DNA from: Acidobacteriota bacterium
GTDB taxonomy: Bacteria > Acidobacteriota > Terriglobia > Terriglobales > Acidobacteriaceae
Reading direction: 5' to 3'
DNA: 12,278 nt
NCBI GenBank assembly: GCA_021801945.1
Contig: JAKABE010000059.1
Location: 1-12,278 of the forward strand
The position numbers and the translations under genes were made by a program. The notes under the pieces were generated by a model that was given only the letters and a program-made list of their open reading frames with translations, did no database searches and was not told where the DNA came from. Positions 1 through 8,514 of the stretch are shown here, piece by piece; positions within the stretch are counted from its first letter, which is position 1, and every line of letters begins with the position of its first letter.

Positions 1-103
1 AGGTCAAGGACATACGCGTTAGCATTTCAGCCTGCAATGCGAAGGCGTATCGCCCTCGATTGCCCCATCATGACGCCAACCTTCCGGTTGCTGCCATCTG
101 GAA
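1..103. other. Non-coding flank downstream of lipA
   Basis: I can support no gene here. The stretch lies just past the lipA stop codon. A short inverted repeat, GCATT (22-26) and AATGC (36-40), flanks a 9-base loop but has no T-run on either side, so it is not a convincing terminator. Short open frames on both strands lack ribosome binding sites. Confidence 0.4.
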
Positions 104-1006
104 CTACGCCACCGCGGTCTCCGTCGCCTCAGCCTGCTCATGCGCATGGTAGCTTGACCGCACCAGCGGGCCGGACTCCACGTGACGAAAGCCCATCTTC
201 AGCGCCTCGGCCTTCAGCTCCGCGAACTCTCGCGGCGTGTAGAGCCGCGTCATGGGCAGGTGATTCCGCGAAGGGCGTAGATACTGGCCAATGGTCAGAA
301 TGTCGCAGCCCACTGCCGCCAAGTCGCGGAAGACGGCAAGCAGTTCGTGCGTCTCCTCGCCCAGTCCCACCATCACACCCGATTTCGTGAGCCCCTCGGA
401 CCGTATCTCCTTCGCGGAGCGCAACAGCTCCAGGCTTCGCTCGTAGCGCGCGCCGGAACGGACCACGCGGTAGAGCCGGGGCACAGTCTCGGTGTTGTGG
501 TTCAGGACTTCGGGCTTCGCATCGACCACAATCCGAATGGCCTCCTTGTGGCCCTGGAAGTCTGGGATCAAGACTTCCACGCGACAGCCTGGCGCCTGGC
601 GGCGGATCTCGTCGATCACCAAAGCAAAAGCCCGCGCCCCACCCACCAAGTCGTCGTCGCGGTTCACGCTTGTAATCACGGCGTACTCCAGCCCCAGAGC
701 AGCTACCGCCCCGGCCACGCGCCGAGGCTCGTCGAAGTCGATTGCCTCGGGCCTGCCCTTGGGCACGGCGCAGAATCCGCAACGCCGCGTGCACACGTTG
801 CCCAGCATCATGAAGGTTGCCGTCTTATGGTGCCAGCACTCGCCGATGTTGGGGCACTGCGCGCTTTCGCACACCGTGTGCAGCCCCAACGAGCGAGCCA
901 ACCGCTTCAGATCGTGAAAGTTCTCGCCCACCGGCGCACGCACCCGCAACCACTCCGGCTTGGGCGCCGGCGCCCTCAACGCTGTCTCGATCTGCACCAG
1001 TTCCAT
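104..1006 (-). CDS. lipA: Lipoyl synthase LipA (radical SAM)
   Basis: Lipoyl synthase inserts two sulfur atoms into the octanoyl chain on lipoyl carrier domains (2-oxoacid dehydrogenases, glycine cleavage H protein), using S-adenosylmethionine and two [4Fe-4S] clusters in the cytosol. The 300-residue product has both diagnostic cysteine sets. The auxiliary-cluster motif [12 protein letters not shown] has Cys46, Cys51 and Cys57; the radical-SAM motif CTRRCGFC has Cys72, Cys76 and Cys79. The C-terminal RSSY motif, whose serine ligates the auxiliary cluster, is also present. Length fits the family (roughly 290-330). I chose the ATG at 1006 because the open frame continues upstream to 1207 without family similarity and would cross the start of the divergent deacetylase gene. 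No strong Shine-Dalgarno precedes it. No lipB or lplA is adjacent, so the octanoyl donor step must be encoded elsewhere. Confidence 0.97.
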   Translation of the reverse strand: MELVQIETALRAPAPKPEWLRVRAPVGENFHDLKRLARSLGLHTVCESAQCPNIGECWHHKTATFMMLGNVCTRRCGFCAVPKGRPEAIDFDEPRRVAGAVAALGLEYAVITSVNRDDDLVGGARAFALVIDEIRRQAPGCRVEVLIPDFQGHKEAIRIVVDAKPEVLNHNTETVPRLYRVVRSGARYERSLELLRSAKEIRSEGLTKSGVMVGLGEETHELLAVFRDLAAVGCDILTIGQYLRPSRNHLPMTRLYTPREFAELKAEALKMGFRHVESGPLVRSSYHAHEQAEATETAVA

Positions 1007-1103
1007 CACGATCTCATTGTAGCGGCTGCGAAATGCAGTTGGGTTGGTCCAACAGGAAGGGCCCTTGTTACACTGCTCGATGACAATAAGGGAGAATCGC
1101 CGC
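1007..1103. promoter_or_regulatory. Divergent promoter region, lipA / deacetylase
   Basis: This 97-base interval separates two divergently read genes and must hold both promoters. It contains a perfect 10-base palindrome AAGGGCCCTT (1057-1066) with partly matching flanks (AACA at 1051-1054, TGTT at 1066-1069), and beside it the inverted repeat GTTGGTCCAAC (1043-1053). These could be operator half-sites. I see no clean -35/-10 pair on either strand. AAGGGAG (1088-1094) is the ribosome binding site of the right-hand gene. Confidence 0.4.
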
Positions 1104-2105
1104 ATGGGGCATCGCTGGTTGATATGTGGAATTCTGTTCGCATTGGGCGCGGGGAGCGCGCCGGCAATCGCACGGCAACCGTATCCGGCGAGTCCTGCCG
1201 CGCCCACCGGCCCAGCCGCGACGCCTCCGTCTCCCAGAACCTACCACCTCAAGCGTCACCCCGTCGTAGCCCTCACCTTTGACGATCTTCCCGCCGCCGG
1301 CAGCCTGCCGCCCGGTGACGACCGGGTCCGCATTCTGACCACCCTCAGCCAGGAACTCAGGGCCCACCACCTCAAGGGGGTCTATGGCTTTGTGAACGCC
1401 GTTTCGCTGCCCGGCGACCAGGACGCGCAGCAGTCCTTGCGCATCTGGCTGGCGGCCGGCATGAACATCGGCAGTCACACCTGGTCCCACATCTCTCTCA
1501 CAGACAACACCGCGGCAGAATTTGAGCACGACATCGCCCTCAACGAACCACTCCTCTCGCAGTTCGCCGGAAGCCGCGACTGGCACTGGTTCCGCTTTCC
1601 TTATTTGGAGGAAGGTGACACCCTGGCGAAGCGTAACGACGTCCGCTCCTGGCTCCAAGGCCACGGATACCGCGTCGCCCAGGTCACCCTGAACTTTGAC
1701 GACGACTCCTGGAACGATCCCTACGCGCGCTGCATGGCCCAGCAAAACACCGCGGCCATTGCCTGGCTCAAAAAGAGTTATCTGGAAAATGCGGCAGAGT
1801 ACCTGCGCGTGGGCCGCGAGGAGGAGCTAACCGCCTTTGGCCACGAGATTCCCAACGTCCTACTCCTGCACGGCACCGCTTTCACCACGCTCATGCTGCC
1901 CGATCTGCTCAAGATCCTCCACCAGCAAGGCTTCCGCTTCGCACCTCTCCCCAAGGTGGAGAGCAATCCGATCTATTTCCAGAACGTGAACGCCCCTTCC
2001 AAAGGCGGGGGTTCGCTGCCCAACCAGTACTTGGATGCCCGAAACCTGCCCTATCCGCCCATGACGCCGGAACCCTACGACCAGTTAGACAAACTCTGCC
2101 GGTGA
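1104..2105 (+). CDS. Secreted polysaccharide deacetylase (CE4-like)
   Basis: This is a NodB/CE4-type metal-dependent deacetylase that would remove N- or O-acetyl groups from a cell-wall or extracellular polysaccharide. The 333-residue product starts with a signal peptide (about residues 1-23: Arg, hydrophobic core, AxA-like end). The family motifs appear in order: TFDD with Asp60/Asp61; HTWSH with metal ligands His125 and His129; RFPY with Arg164; and LLLH with His256. After the domain comes a tail of about 70 residues rich in Pro, Asn and Tyr with no motif I recognise. I chose ATG 1104 because AAGGGAG lies 9 bases upstream and the signal peptide starts there; earlier in-frame ATGs at 1044 and 1080 have neither. 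The substrate (peptidoglycan, chitin-like or other glycan) cannot be told from sequence. The gene converges on the 2127-2528 gene with a 21-base gap. Confidence 0.9.
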   Translation: MGHRWLICGILFALGAGSAPAIARQPYPASPAAPTGPAATPPSPRTYHLKRHPVVALTFDDLPAAGSLPPGDDRVRILTTLSQELRAHHLKGVYGFVNAVSLPGDQDAQQSLRIWLAAGMNIGSHTWSHISLTDNTAAEFEHDIALNEPLLSQFAGSRDWHWFRFPYLEEGDTLAKRNDVRSWLQGHGYRVAQVTLNFDDDSWNDPYARCMAQQNTAAIAWLKKSYLENAAEYLRVGREEELTAFGHEIPNVLLLHGTAFTTLMLPDLLKILHQQGFRFAPLPKVESNPIYFQNVNAPSKGGGSLPNQYLDARNLPYPPMTPEPYDQLDKLCR

Positions 2106-2126
2106 GACCAAGGCGCGCGCGGGGCT

Positions 2127-2528
2127 TTATCGCAGCTTCTCCCGAACCTCGGTGCGCACCAGGTACAGGAAGAACACCAGATTGAGCAAGCCCTCGACCA
2201 ACCCTCCCGGCTTGTGGCCGGCGGTGGCCATCCACAAGTAGTAGACCGCGAGCAGAAAGACCGCCGACAACGCCAGCGCCCAAGCCCAACGCAATAACAG
2301 GAACAGCCCCGCACTGGCGGCGATAAACAGCGCCGAGAAGACCAGATAGATAGACGGATAATGGCGCCCCGAAGCCACGCCCACAATCACGACCGACGCC
2401 AGCACCAGCAGGTAGAGGGCAATGGCAGCCAGCCCCGGCGGCGGCAGGCGCCTGCCTTCGCCCGGCGGCGCTGTGCCGCCGGCCTGCCCTGCGACCGTGT
2501 CGTCGCCGTTCGTGGTTGTTTCTGTCAT
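2127..2528 (-). CDS. Small four-helix membrane protein, unknown function
   Basis: I do not recognise a named family. The 133-residue product has a hydrophilic Thr/Gly/Pro-rich N-terminus (1-31) and four likely membrane helices, at about residues 33-53, 58-78, 81-100 and 109-124. It ends in a short basic tail (RTEVREKLR). The pattern is that of an inner-membrane protein with little soluble mass. Its ATG (2526-2528) overlaps the stop of the cytochrome gene as ATGA, implying translational coupling. It is therefore probably the last gene of a dacB-cytochrome-membrane protein operon. A role as membrane partner of the cytochrome is possible but rests only on position. Confidence 0.75.
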   Translation of the reverse strand: MTETTTNGDDTVAGQAGGTAPPGEGRRLPPPGLAAIALYLLVLASVVIVGVASGRHYPSIYLVFSALFIAASAGLFLLLRWAWALALSAVFLLAVYYLWMATAGHKPGGLVEGLLNLVFFLYLVRTEVREKLR

Positions 2529-2887
2529 AGTGTGTGCAAGTAGGCCAGCAAATCCGTGAGCTGCTGGTCCGTAAGCGGGATCGCCGGCATTAGGCCGTAC
2601 CCGTGCAGGATCCTGTCGGTCATCATCTCGTCAGTGGGCGGCGCCCCCGAGGGCATGGACTTCTGCTTGGTTAGTGCCTGCAACCCCGGTCCATGCAATC
2701 CCCGCGTGCTGGTCGGGTAGTGGCAGCGCGCGCACTTTTCATGGAAAACCTGCGCACCGCGCGCCTCCTGCGGCGTCCATTCCGAGGGCGGCATCGAAGG
2801 CGGTAGCGGCTTGCAACCTGTGATCTCAAAAGCGAGGCTCATCCCCGCAAACAAGAGTACAGATGAGTAAAAGGTACGCCAATGCAT
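2525..2887 (-). CDS. Lipoprotein c-type cytochrome, single heme
   Basis: This 120-residue product looks like a membrane-anchored monoheme electron carrier on the outer face of the cytoplasmic membrane. Residues 1-24 form a lipoprotein signal ending in the lipobox ITGC, with the lipidated Cys25. The heme-binding motif CARCH (Cys52, Cys55, His56) follows, and Met100 in GLMP is the likely distal iron ligand. The C-terminal helix (LTDQQLTDLLAYLHTL) is typical of class I cytochrome c. I chose ATG 2887 because the signal peptide begins there; the frame is open to 2935, but that would overlap the end of dacB. No strong Shine-Dalgarno is visible. It starts 20 bases after the dacB stop and overlaps the next gene by 4 bases. 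Its redox partners are unknown. Confidence 0.88.
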   Translation of the reverse strand: MHWRTFYSSVLLFAGMSLAFEITGCKPLPPSMPPSEWTPQEARGAQVFHEKCARCHYPTSTRGLHGPGLQALTKQKSMPSGAPPTDEMMTDRILHGYGLMPAIPLTDQQLTDLLAYLHTL

Positions 2888-2907
2888 CTGCAACCGATGA
2901 TACCGCG

Positions 2908-4524
2908 TCAATCCGCCGCTGCGATGGCCTCGCATATATGGTCGATCGCGTGCATCTCGGCCTCGCTGCCCGGCCGCCGTCCGTTCACCAGAATGGAAAA
3001 CACCAGTATTCTTCCGCTAGCCGCGGTCAGGTAGCCGGAGAGTGCTGTGTCTTCGTCCAGCGTGCCCGTCTTGGCCCACAGGTGCCCGGCCAGCGGCGTG
3101 TTTCTGAAGCGGTCCTCCAGCGTGCCGTCCACGCCTGCTACGGGAAACGTCGCCCGCCACGCCGCGCCCCAGGACTGATGCCAGGCGTAGACCAGCAGCC
3201 TGGTCAGCGCCCGCGGTGCAATCTCATCGTTGGGGCTCATCCCCGAGCCGTCATAAAGGAAGAAGTCATCATCGTTTACTCCGGCGTCCACCAGAAACTG
3301 CCGCACCACCCGCGCGCCCTCTTCAAAACTGCCATCCGCCCCCTCGAGCTTACCCAGCAGCCGCAACAAAAGCTCCGCGTGCAGGTTCAGGCTCATCTTG
3401 TTGGTCAACTTGATGTCCTTCGCCACGGGAACGGAGATGTGTGCGGCCAGCACTCTGCGCCCCTCCACCGGCGCGGCCACAGTGTCCAGATTGATGGGCT
3501 TGAGCCTGAGCGGCAGGTTGCGCTCGGCGGCAAAATCCCCATCTCCCAACGTGTCCCGATGCCGCGACTGGGCACCACCCTGCACCGTGATTCCGCGGCC
3601 CTGCAACGCGACCTTAAACGCCTCCGCCGTGAACTGCGCCGGGTCCTGAACGGCCAACGCAAGATGTAGCCCTTCCGGCGGCACCGTTCCCCATGTACGC
3701 ACCAGCATGGAGCCCGGCTGGCGTTCAGCCCCTGGTCGCGCCATCTGGCCGTGCGGCGCGGGCGTCATGCTGTTCAAGAGCGTGTAATAATCGAAACCTG
3801 GTGTCCACTCGGCCATCGTCGTTCCCGGCTCGGAGGGATTGTCCCTGATCGTCAAATCGTCCACGTTGTCGTTGAACGTCAACGCGGAGACCGGAGCGCC
3901 GTATTCCCATTGCAGGTTGTTCCACGCCCAGCCTGTCCCGTAGGGCTCATTCAAAAAGAAGCTGTCGTCGCCGATTACCTCGCCCGTCACCGAGCGCACG
4001 CCCGCCTGCAACACCTGCTGGGCGAGCATATCCAGCGCTCCCATCGCTGTGGGCGGACTCGTTTGCTCCCCCCGCACGGCCCCCGGCTCCGGATAGGGAT
4101 ATACACGTCCGTTGATCGTGGGATCGCCCACTCCCAGGATGCTCAGATTGCCGTGCAGCGTTCCGGCGGCGTCGAGTTCGCCGTCCGCCACCACAAGGGT
4201 TGTCCAGGTAAGGCCCTCCACGGGCAGCAGCGCGAACGCCGCCGCCGTCGTGGTCAGCTTGGTATTGGAGGCAGGTGTAAACAGGCGGTTGTCGTTGAGG
4301 GCGTAAACCGGCTGTCCATCCAGGGTGGTCACGCTAATGCCGAAATGCGCATGGATCACCGCCGGCTCGGACAGTATCCTTTGAATGCGTTCGCTGAGCG
4401 GTGTCGTGACGGCCGCTCTGCGCACCGGGCTCCGCCGGCCGCGCCGCGTTTGCGCCGCCAGCCCCAATGCGACCACCAGAAGCCCCGCTACCAGCACCGC
4501 CGCCGTTCTCCGCAAAACCCTCAT
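2908..4524 (-). CDS. dacB: D-Ala-D-Ala carboxypeptidase/endopeptidase, PBP4 type (S13)
   Basis: This is a low-molecular-mass penicillin-binding protein that trims peptidoglycan peptides and cuts cross-links in the periplasm. The 538-residue product has an N-terminal signal or anchor (about residues 5-24). The three active-site motifs of the family are present: SNTK with nucleophile Ser86 and Lys89; S-P-N at 430-432 (within DGSGMSPND); and KTG at 485-487. The long insert between the first and second motifs (roughly 110-370) is characteristic of peptidase family S13. Start ATG 4524 fits the signal peptide, although no clear Shine-Dalgarno precedes it. It is divergent from folP with 60 bases between. 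It is followed at 20 bases by the lipoprotein cytochrome, an odd partner for a wall hydrolase. Confidence 0.93.
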   Translation of the reverse strand: MRVLRRTAAVLVAGLLVVALGLAAQTRRGRRSPVRRAAVTTPLSERIQRILSEPAVIHAHFGISVTTLDGQPVYALNDNRLFTPASNTKLTTTAAAFALLPVEGLTWTTLVVADGELDAAGTLHGNLSILGVGDPTINGRVYPYPEPGAVRGEQTSPPTAMGALDMLAQQVLQAGVRSVTGEVIGDDSFFLNEPYGTGWAWNNLQWEYGAPVSALTFNDNVDDLTIRDNPSEPGTTMAEWTPGFDYYTLLNSMTPAPHGQMARPGAERQPGSMLVRTWGTVPPEGLHLALAVQDPAQFTAEAFKVALQGRGITVQGGAQSRHRDTLGDGDFAAERNLPLRLKPINLDTVAAPVEGRRVLAAHISVPVAKDIKLTNKMSLNLHAELLLRLLGKLEGADGSFEEGARVVRQFLVDAGVNDDDFFLYDGSGMSPNDEIAPRALTRLLVYAWHQSWGAAWRATFPVAGVDGTLEDRFRNTPLAGHLWAKTGTLDEDTALSGYLTAASGRILVFSILVNGRRPGSEAEMHAIDHICEAIAAAD

Positions 4525-4584
4525 GGCCGGAGTGTAGCAGGATGGTTAAGGCACGGCGTCGTACCATCGCAACAGAGATAGCGC

Positions 4585-5493
4585 ATGAGAAGCATCGCCA
4601 CCTGGCGCCTCCGCACAGTCAAGCTTGAACTGGGCCGACGCACGCTCATCATGGGCGTGGTGAACATCACCCCCGACTCCTTCAGCGACGGCGGCATCTT
4701 CCTCGATCCCCAAGCCGCCGTCGGCCAAGCGCTTCAGCTCATCGACGAGGGCGCCGATCTGCTCGATCTGGGCGCGGAGAGCACACGCCCCGGCTCCCAT
4801 GCCGGTGGTCAGACTCCTGCTGTCAGCAGCGAAGAAGAACAGGCGCGCCTCCTGCCCGTGCTCGAAGGAATTCTTAAGAGACTGCCCCAGGCAGTGGTAT
4901 CCGTGGACACCTACAAGGCCGCCACAGCAAGCGCCGCCCTTGCCGCCGGCGCCGAAATCATCAATGACGTGAGTGGCTTGCACTGGGACCCGGCCATGGC
5001 CGAAGTTTGCGCCGACTTTCACGCGGGCGTAATTCTGATGCACACCCGCGGCCGTCCCGAGGAATGGCGCACACAGCCGAGCCTCGCTCCCGACGCGCTC
5101 CTGGCCACGGTCCGTGCGGGCCTTGCCGCCAGCCTCTCCGGCGCGGCGCGCGCCGGAATCCCGCCCGAGGCAGTCGTCCTCGACCCCGGCTACGGTTTCG
5201 GCAAGCGCTTCGGCGAAAACTACCACTTGCTCGCGCACCAGACTGCGCTGCTTTCGCTGGGCCGTCCCCTCGCCGTCGGACTAAGCCGCAAATCCTTCCT
5301 CGGCCGCACCCTCGCCCCGCTCTTTGCTGGCCCCCAAATGCCCGTCGACGCACCTACCGATGCACGCGAAAACGCCTCTCTCGCTGCGCTCACCGCCGCT
5401 GTCCTCCATGGTGCCTCCATCGTCCGCGTCCACTCCGTCCGGCCAGCCGTCGAGGCCGCGCGCATCGCCGACGCCATCTGCGCCGCCACATGA
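4585..5493 (+). CDS. folP: Dihydropteroate synthase FolP
   Basis: FolP condenses 6-hydroxymethyl-dihydropterin pyrophosphate with p-aminobenzoate to give dihydropteroate in folate synthesis; it is the sulfonamide target. The 302-residue product shows the TIM-barrel motifs in order: GVVNITPDSFSDGG (24-37), ESTRPG (65-70), SVDTY (106-110), INDVSG (126-131), DPGYGFGK (200-207), SRKSFLG (234-240) and RVHSV (281-285, with the phosphate-binding Arg and His). The usual MHMQG loop reads LMHTRG (151-156), a variant. Length is slightly above the common 275-285 because of an N-terminal extension and an insert near 250-260. The only sensible start is ATG 4585; its ribosome site is weak (AGAGA about 8 bases upstream). 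It does not sit in the ftsH-folP-glmM arrangement common elsewhere. The LarA-like gene follows 100 bases on. Confidence 0.96.
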   Translation: MRSIATWRLRTVKLELGRRTLIMGVVNITPDSFSDGGIFLDPQAAVGQALQLIDEGADLLDLGAESTRPGSHAGGQTPAVSSEEEQARLLPVLEGILKRLPQAVVSVDTYKAATASAALAAGAEIINDVSGLHWDPAMAEVCADFHAGVILMHTRGRPEEWRTQPSLAPDALLATVRAGLAASLSGAARAGIPPEAVVLDPGYGFGKRFGENYHLLAHQTALLSLGRPLAVGLSRKSFLGRTLAPLFAGPQMPVDAPTDARENASLAALTAAVLHGASIVRVHSVRPAVEAARIADAICAAT

Positions 5494-5593
5494 GCCGGCG
5501 ATACACTTGAGAACAGATGCCTCGGAGGGCGCCCACCGCAAGCCGCGTTTGCGCTGCGTTCGCCGCGGGCAGGAAAGCGCATACGATCAATTG

Positions 5594-6880
5594 ATGAGGA
5601 CCCGCTTCGCCTTCGGCAAACACGGCATTGAGGTCCCGGTTCCCGAGGGCTTCGACTGCCGAGTCCTTCAAGGCCACTCTGCGCCCGCGCTCGCTGATCT
5701 TTCCGGGGCGCTCGATGCCGCGCTCGACTGCCCCATCGGCTGCGCACCGCTCGCCGAACTCGCCGCTGGCAAGCGCACTGTTGCCATCGCCGTCTGCGAC
5801 ATTACGCGTCCTGCTCCCAACGCCCTCACCTTGCCGCCCTTGCTCCACCGCCTTCACGCCGCCGGAATCCCTCCCGAGGGGATTACCATCCTCATCGCCA
5901 CCGGCCTGCACCGCGCCGCCTCTCAGGAGGAGCTTGAGATCATCCTTGGTCCCGCGATCGCGAGCTCCTATCGCGTGGTCAGCCATGACGCCCGCGATCG
6001 CGCCGCGCACTACTCGCTGGGCGTGACCCGCCGCGGAACGCCGGTCTTCATCGATGAGCGCTTTCTGGCCGCCGATCTGCACATCACTTTGGGCTTCGTC
6101 GAGCCGCATCTGATGTTGGGTTTTTCCGGCGGACGCAAGCTCATCGCGCCCGGCCTCGCCGCGCAGGAGACGATCAAGGTCCTGCACGCGCCGGCCTTTA
6201 TGCGCGAACCCTTGGCCATCGAGGGCTCCATCCGCGCCAATCCCCTCCACGCCGAACTTGTGGAGATAGCCTCCATGGCTCGCCACGACTTCCTCCTCGA
6301 CGTCACTCTCACTCCAGGCCGGCGCGTCTCCGGCGTCTTCGCCGGCGATCCACTCCGGGCTCACGCCGCCGCCGTCGATTTCTTTACGGCCGCCGCGCTC
6401 GAAACGCTCCCCGAGCCGGTCGATGCCGTCATCACCAGCGCCGCCGGCTATCCACTCGACCTCACCTTCTACCAGACCGTGAAGGGCGTGACCGCCGCGC
6501 AGCACATCGTCAAGCCCGGCGGACGGATTCTTATTTTGGGCGAGTGCGCGGAGGGAATCGGCTCGCCCGAGTTCGCCCGCACCCTCCGTTCCTACCAGGG
6601 ACACGCCGCATTCCTCGATGCGATCCGCGAGTTGCCCGTTGAAATCGACCAGTGGCAGTTGGAAAAACTCGCCCTCGCCAGCATCGATCATGATCTGCTC
6701 TTCTACACGCCCGGCGCTGCACGGGATCAGCTTGGCAGCCTTGCGGCGAGCGCCTTCACCAGCCTTGACAAAGCGATCGCTGCGCTCCTCCACGACCTCC
6801 CGCGCCAAGCCGCCATCGCCCTCATTCCCGAGGGCCCCTACACCTACGCCCGCGTGGAGCCGGAGCCTGCTATCCACTGA
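5594..6880 (+). CDS. LarA-family nickel-pincer racemase/epimerase
   Basis: LarA-family enzymes interconvert stereoisomers of 2-hydroxyacids by hydride transfer to a nickel-pincer nucleotide bound to a lysine. The 428-residue product has the full set of residues known in Lactiplantibacillus plantarum LarA at matching spacing: DITR with Asp69 and Arg72; TGLHR with His106; PHLMLGFSGGRK with His172 and the cofactor-binding Lys182; His198 sixteen residues later; and YQTVK with Tyr293, Gln294 and Lys297. Trp354 may correspond to the active-site Trp. Lactate itself is only one of several possible substrates, since LarA homologues act on varied 2-hydroxyacids. I chose ATG 5594; the frame is open upstream to 5324, but that part overlaps folP in another frame and has no family likeness. 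The start has only a distant purine run. None of larB, larC or larE is in this window. Confidence 0.88.
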   Translation: MRTRFAFGKHGIEVPVPEGFDCRVLQGHSAPALADLSGALDAALDCPIGCAPLAELAAGKRTVAIAVCDITRPAPNALTLPPLLHRLHAAGIPPEGITILIATGLHRAASQEELEIILGPAIASSYRVVSHDARDRAAHYSLGVTRRGTPVFIDERFLAADLHITLGFVEPHLMLGFSGGRKLIAPGLAAQETIKVLHAPAFMREPLAIEGSIRANPLHAELVEIASMARHDFLLDVTLTPGRRVSGVFAGDPLRAHAAAVDFFTAAALETLPEPVDAVITSAAGYPLDLTFYQTVKGVTAAQHIVKPGGRILILGECAEGIGSPEFARTLRSYQGHAAFLDAIRELPVEIDQWQLEKLALASIDHDLLFYTPGAARDQLGSLAASAFTSLDKAIAALLHDLPRQAAIALIPEGPYTYARVEPEPAIH

Positions 6881-7140
6881 TCTCCAGCACTCGCCATGGA
6901 TGCCCCAACCTGGCCGCAGTTTCATCGCAGCAAGGTTGGGATAGCGCGCCGTCCAAGGCTTCGCCGCCTACGGCCAAGGTTTATCATCGAAGTTGCACTC
7001 AGCATTTATCATCAGAGCGGGTGTAGCTGGGATTGGTTCGCACCTTCGTATTGCGTGCGGCTCGTGTGCGTGTCCACGACGCGCCGCAGCAGGGCCCTCC
7101 AGACACGGCAGGAAGACAGGATTCGAGGCTAGGGATCGAC
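6881..7140. other. Intergenic region between larA-like gene and purA
   Basis: No gene is supported here. The left part holds an 8-base perfect inverted repeat (6904-6950, listed separately). TTTATCATC occurs twice in the same orientation, at 6980-6988 and 7005-7013, 25 bases apart; this could be a paired protein-binding site but may be chance. The purA promoter should lie between about 6960 and 7120; I cannot place -35 and -10 boxes with confidence. AGGG (7131-7134) is the purA ribosome site. Confidence 0.4.
6904..6950 (+). terminator. Possible terminator hairpin after larA-like gene
   Basis: CCCAACCT (6904-6911) pairs perfectly with AGGTTGGG (6943-6950) across a 31-base loop, starting 23 bases after the stop codon. 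The place suits a transcription terminator, but the loop is long and no T-run follows, so termination is only a guess. Confidence 0.25.
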
Positions 7141-8463
7141 ATGCGTGCAAAGACGGCTGTAGTCGTGGGTGCCCAGTGGGGCGATGAAGGCAAGGGCAAG
7201 ATCGTGGACGTGCTCAGCGAGCGGTTCTCCGCCGTGGCGCGTTACGGCGGTGGCCACAACGCCGGCCACACGGTCATCATCGGCGGCCAGAAGTTTGTCT
7301 TGCAGCTCGTTCCCTGCGGCATCCCGCGTCCGGGCTGCACGTGCATCATCGGCAACGGCGTGGTCCTCGATCCCATCTATCTCCTCGACGAGCTCACCCG
7401 CCTGCGCGGCATGGGTGTCTCCATCGACGACCGGCTTTATCTCTCCAATCGCGCCCAGGTCATTCTGCCCTACCACCGCATGATTGAGCTGGCGGCCGAG
7501 AGCGCGCCGGGACGGCAGAAGATCGGGACCACCAGCAAGGGCATCGGCCCCGCTTACCAGGACAAGATGTCGCGCGGCGGCCTTCGCGTCGTGGACCTGC
7601 TCAATCCCTCACTGCTCAAAACCCACATCGAGGCCGCCTGCCAGGAAAAGAATGCCATCGCCCACGCCCTCTTCGGCGCCGCGCCGCTCGACCCCGCCAA
7701 AATGTACGAGGAATACGCCGCCGCCGCCGACCAGCTTCGCCCCTTCGCCGCCGACACCGGCCGCCTGCTCAGCTCCATCCTCGCCTCCGGCGGCAGCGTC
7801 CTCTTCGAGGGCGCGCAGGGCACCATGCTCGACATCGACCACGGTACTTATCCCTTCGTTACGTCCTCCTCGGCCACGGCCGGCGGCGCCGTCACCGGCT
7901 CGGGCATTGGGCCCACCGCCATCGGCATGGTCATCGGCGTCACCAAAGCCTATGTCACTCGCGTCGGCGAGGGCCCATTCCCCACCGAGATTCACGACGC
8001 CTCCGGCGATGCCCTGCGCGCCCGCGGCCACGAGTACGGCGCCGTTACCGGCCGCCCGCGCCGCTGCGGCTGGCTTGATATTCCCCTCCTGCGCTACTCC
8101 AACCGCGTCAATGGCACGGAATGGCTCGTGATCACCAAGCTCGACGTTCTCGATGAGCTTGACAAGATTCCCGTCTGCATCGGCTACGAGATCAACGGCA
8201 AAGTGAGCGACGAGATCCCCGCCGACGTGCAGGGCCTCGAGTCCATCAAGCCGCGCTACACCACCCTCAATGGCTGGCGCCAATCCACCGAGGGCATCAC
8301 AGAATACGACCGTCTGCCCCAAGCCGCCCGAGACTACCTGCGCTTTCAGGAGAGCGAGTCCGGCGCCCACATCGGCATGGTCTCCACAGGCCCCGACCGC
8401 GGACAGATCATTCACCTGCCCGAATTTGCCCAAGCCCTCAACAGGATCCACACCGTAAGCTAG
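7141..8463 (+). CDS. purA: Adenylosuccinate synthetase PurA
   Basis: PurA joins IMP and aspartate with GTP to give adenylosuccinate, the first committed step to AMP, in the cytosol. The 440-residue product has the family signature GDEGKGK (14-20, with catalytic Asp15), GGHNAGHT (37-44, with catalytic His43), IGTTSKGIGPAYQDK (128-142), LFEGAQG (221-227), the ATAGGAVTG loop (245-253), TGRPRRCGWLD (303-313) and the guanine-recognition KLDVLD (333-338). Length is as expected (about 430). I chose ATG 7141 because AGGG lies 6 bases upstream and the conserved N-terminus begins there; the open frame back to 7033 has no similarity. The ABM gene follows after 51 bases and may be cotranscribed. Confidence 0.97.
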   Translation: MRAKTAVVVGAQWGDEGKGKIVDVLSERFSAVARYGGGHNAGHTVIIGGQKFVLQLVPCGIPRPGCTCIIGNGVVLDPIYLLDELTRLRGMGVSIDDRLYLSNRAQVILPYHRMIELAAESAPGRQKIGTTSKGIGPAYQDKMSRGGLRVVDLLNPSLLKTHIEAACQEKNAIAHALFGAAPLDPAKMYEEYAAAADQLRPFAADTGRLLSSILASGGSVLFEGAQGTMLDIDHGTYPFVTSSSATAGGAVTGSGIGPTAIGMVIGVTKAYVTRVGEGPFPTEIHDASGDALRARGHEYGAVTGRPRRCGWLDIPLLRYSNRVNGTEWLVITKLDVLDELDKIPVCIGYEINGKVSDEIPADVQGLESIKPRYTTLNGWRQSTEGITEYDRLPQAARDYLRFQESESGAHIGMVSTGPDRGQIIHLPEFAQALNRIHTVS

Positions 8464-8477
8464 CTGCCAGTTTGCCT

Positions 8478-8492
8478 CGCCGCTTCCCGGCG
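8478..8492 (+). other. Short hairpin between purA and ABM gene
   Basis: CGCCG (8478-8482) and CGGCG (8488-8492) form a 5-bp stem with a 5-base loop, followed by the pyrimidine run TCTCTTCC. It could attenuate transcription out of purA, but it is short and sits just before the ribosome site (AGGAGA, 8502-8507) of the next gene. Confidence 0.25.
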
Positions 8493-8514
8493 TCTCTTCC
8501 CAGGAGATTCTTCT

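Noticed and set aside
347..1282. 311-codon plus-strand frame opposite lipA
   Set aside because: lipA on the other strand has both cysteine motifs. This frame is His/Arg/Pro-rich and also runs into the deacetylase gene in another frame.
3751..4581. 276-codon plus-strand frame opposite dacB
   Set aside because: Antisense shadow; dacB has all three penicillin-binding motifs.
5324..5593. 90-residue N-terminal extension of the LarA-like protein
   Set aside because: It overlaps the 3' end of folP in another frame, is Pro/Ser/Arg-rich and has no family similarity; the family N-terminus begins at 5594.
5390..6925. Long open frame (511 codons) on the minus strand opposite the LarA-like gene
   Set aside because: It is the complement of a gene with clear catalytic motifs. 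High GC favours long antisense frames, and its product is a low-information Gly/Arg/Glu/Ala-rich sequence with no motif or ribosome site.
7609..8451. 280-codon minus-strand frame opposite purA
   Set aside because: Antisense shadow of purA; composition is Gly/Ala/Val/Asp-rich with no recognisable domain.
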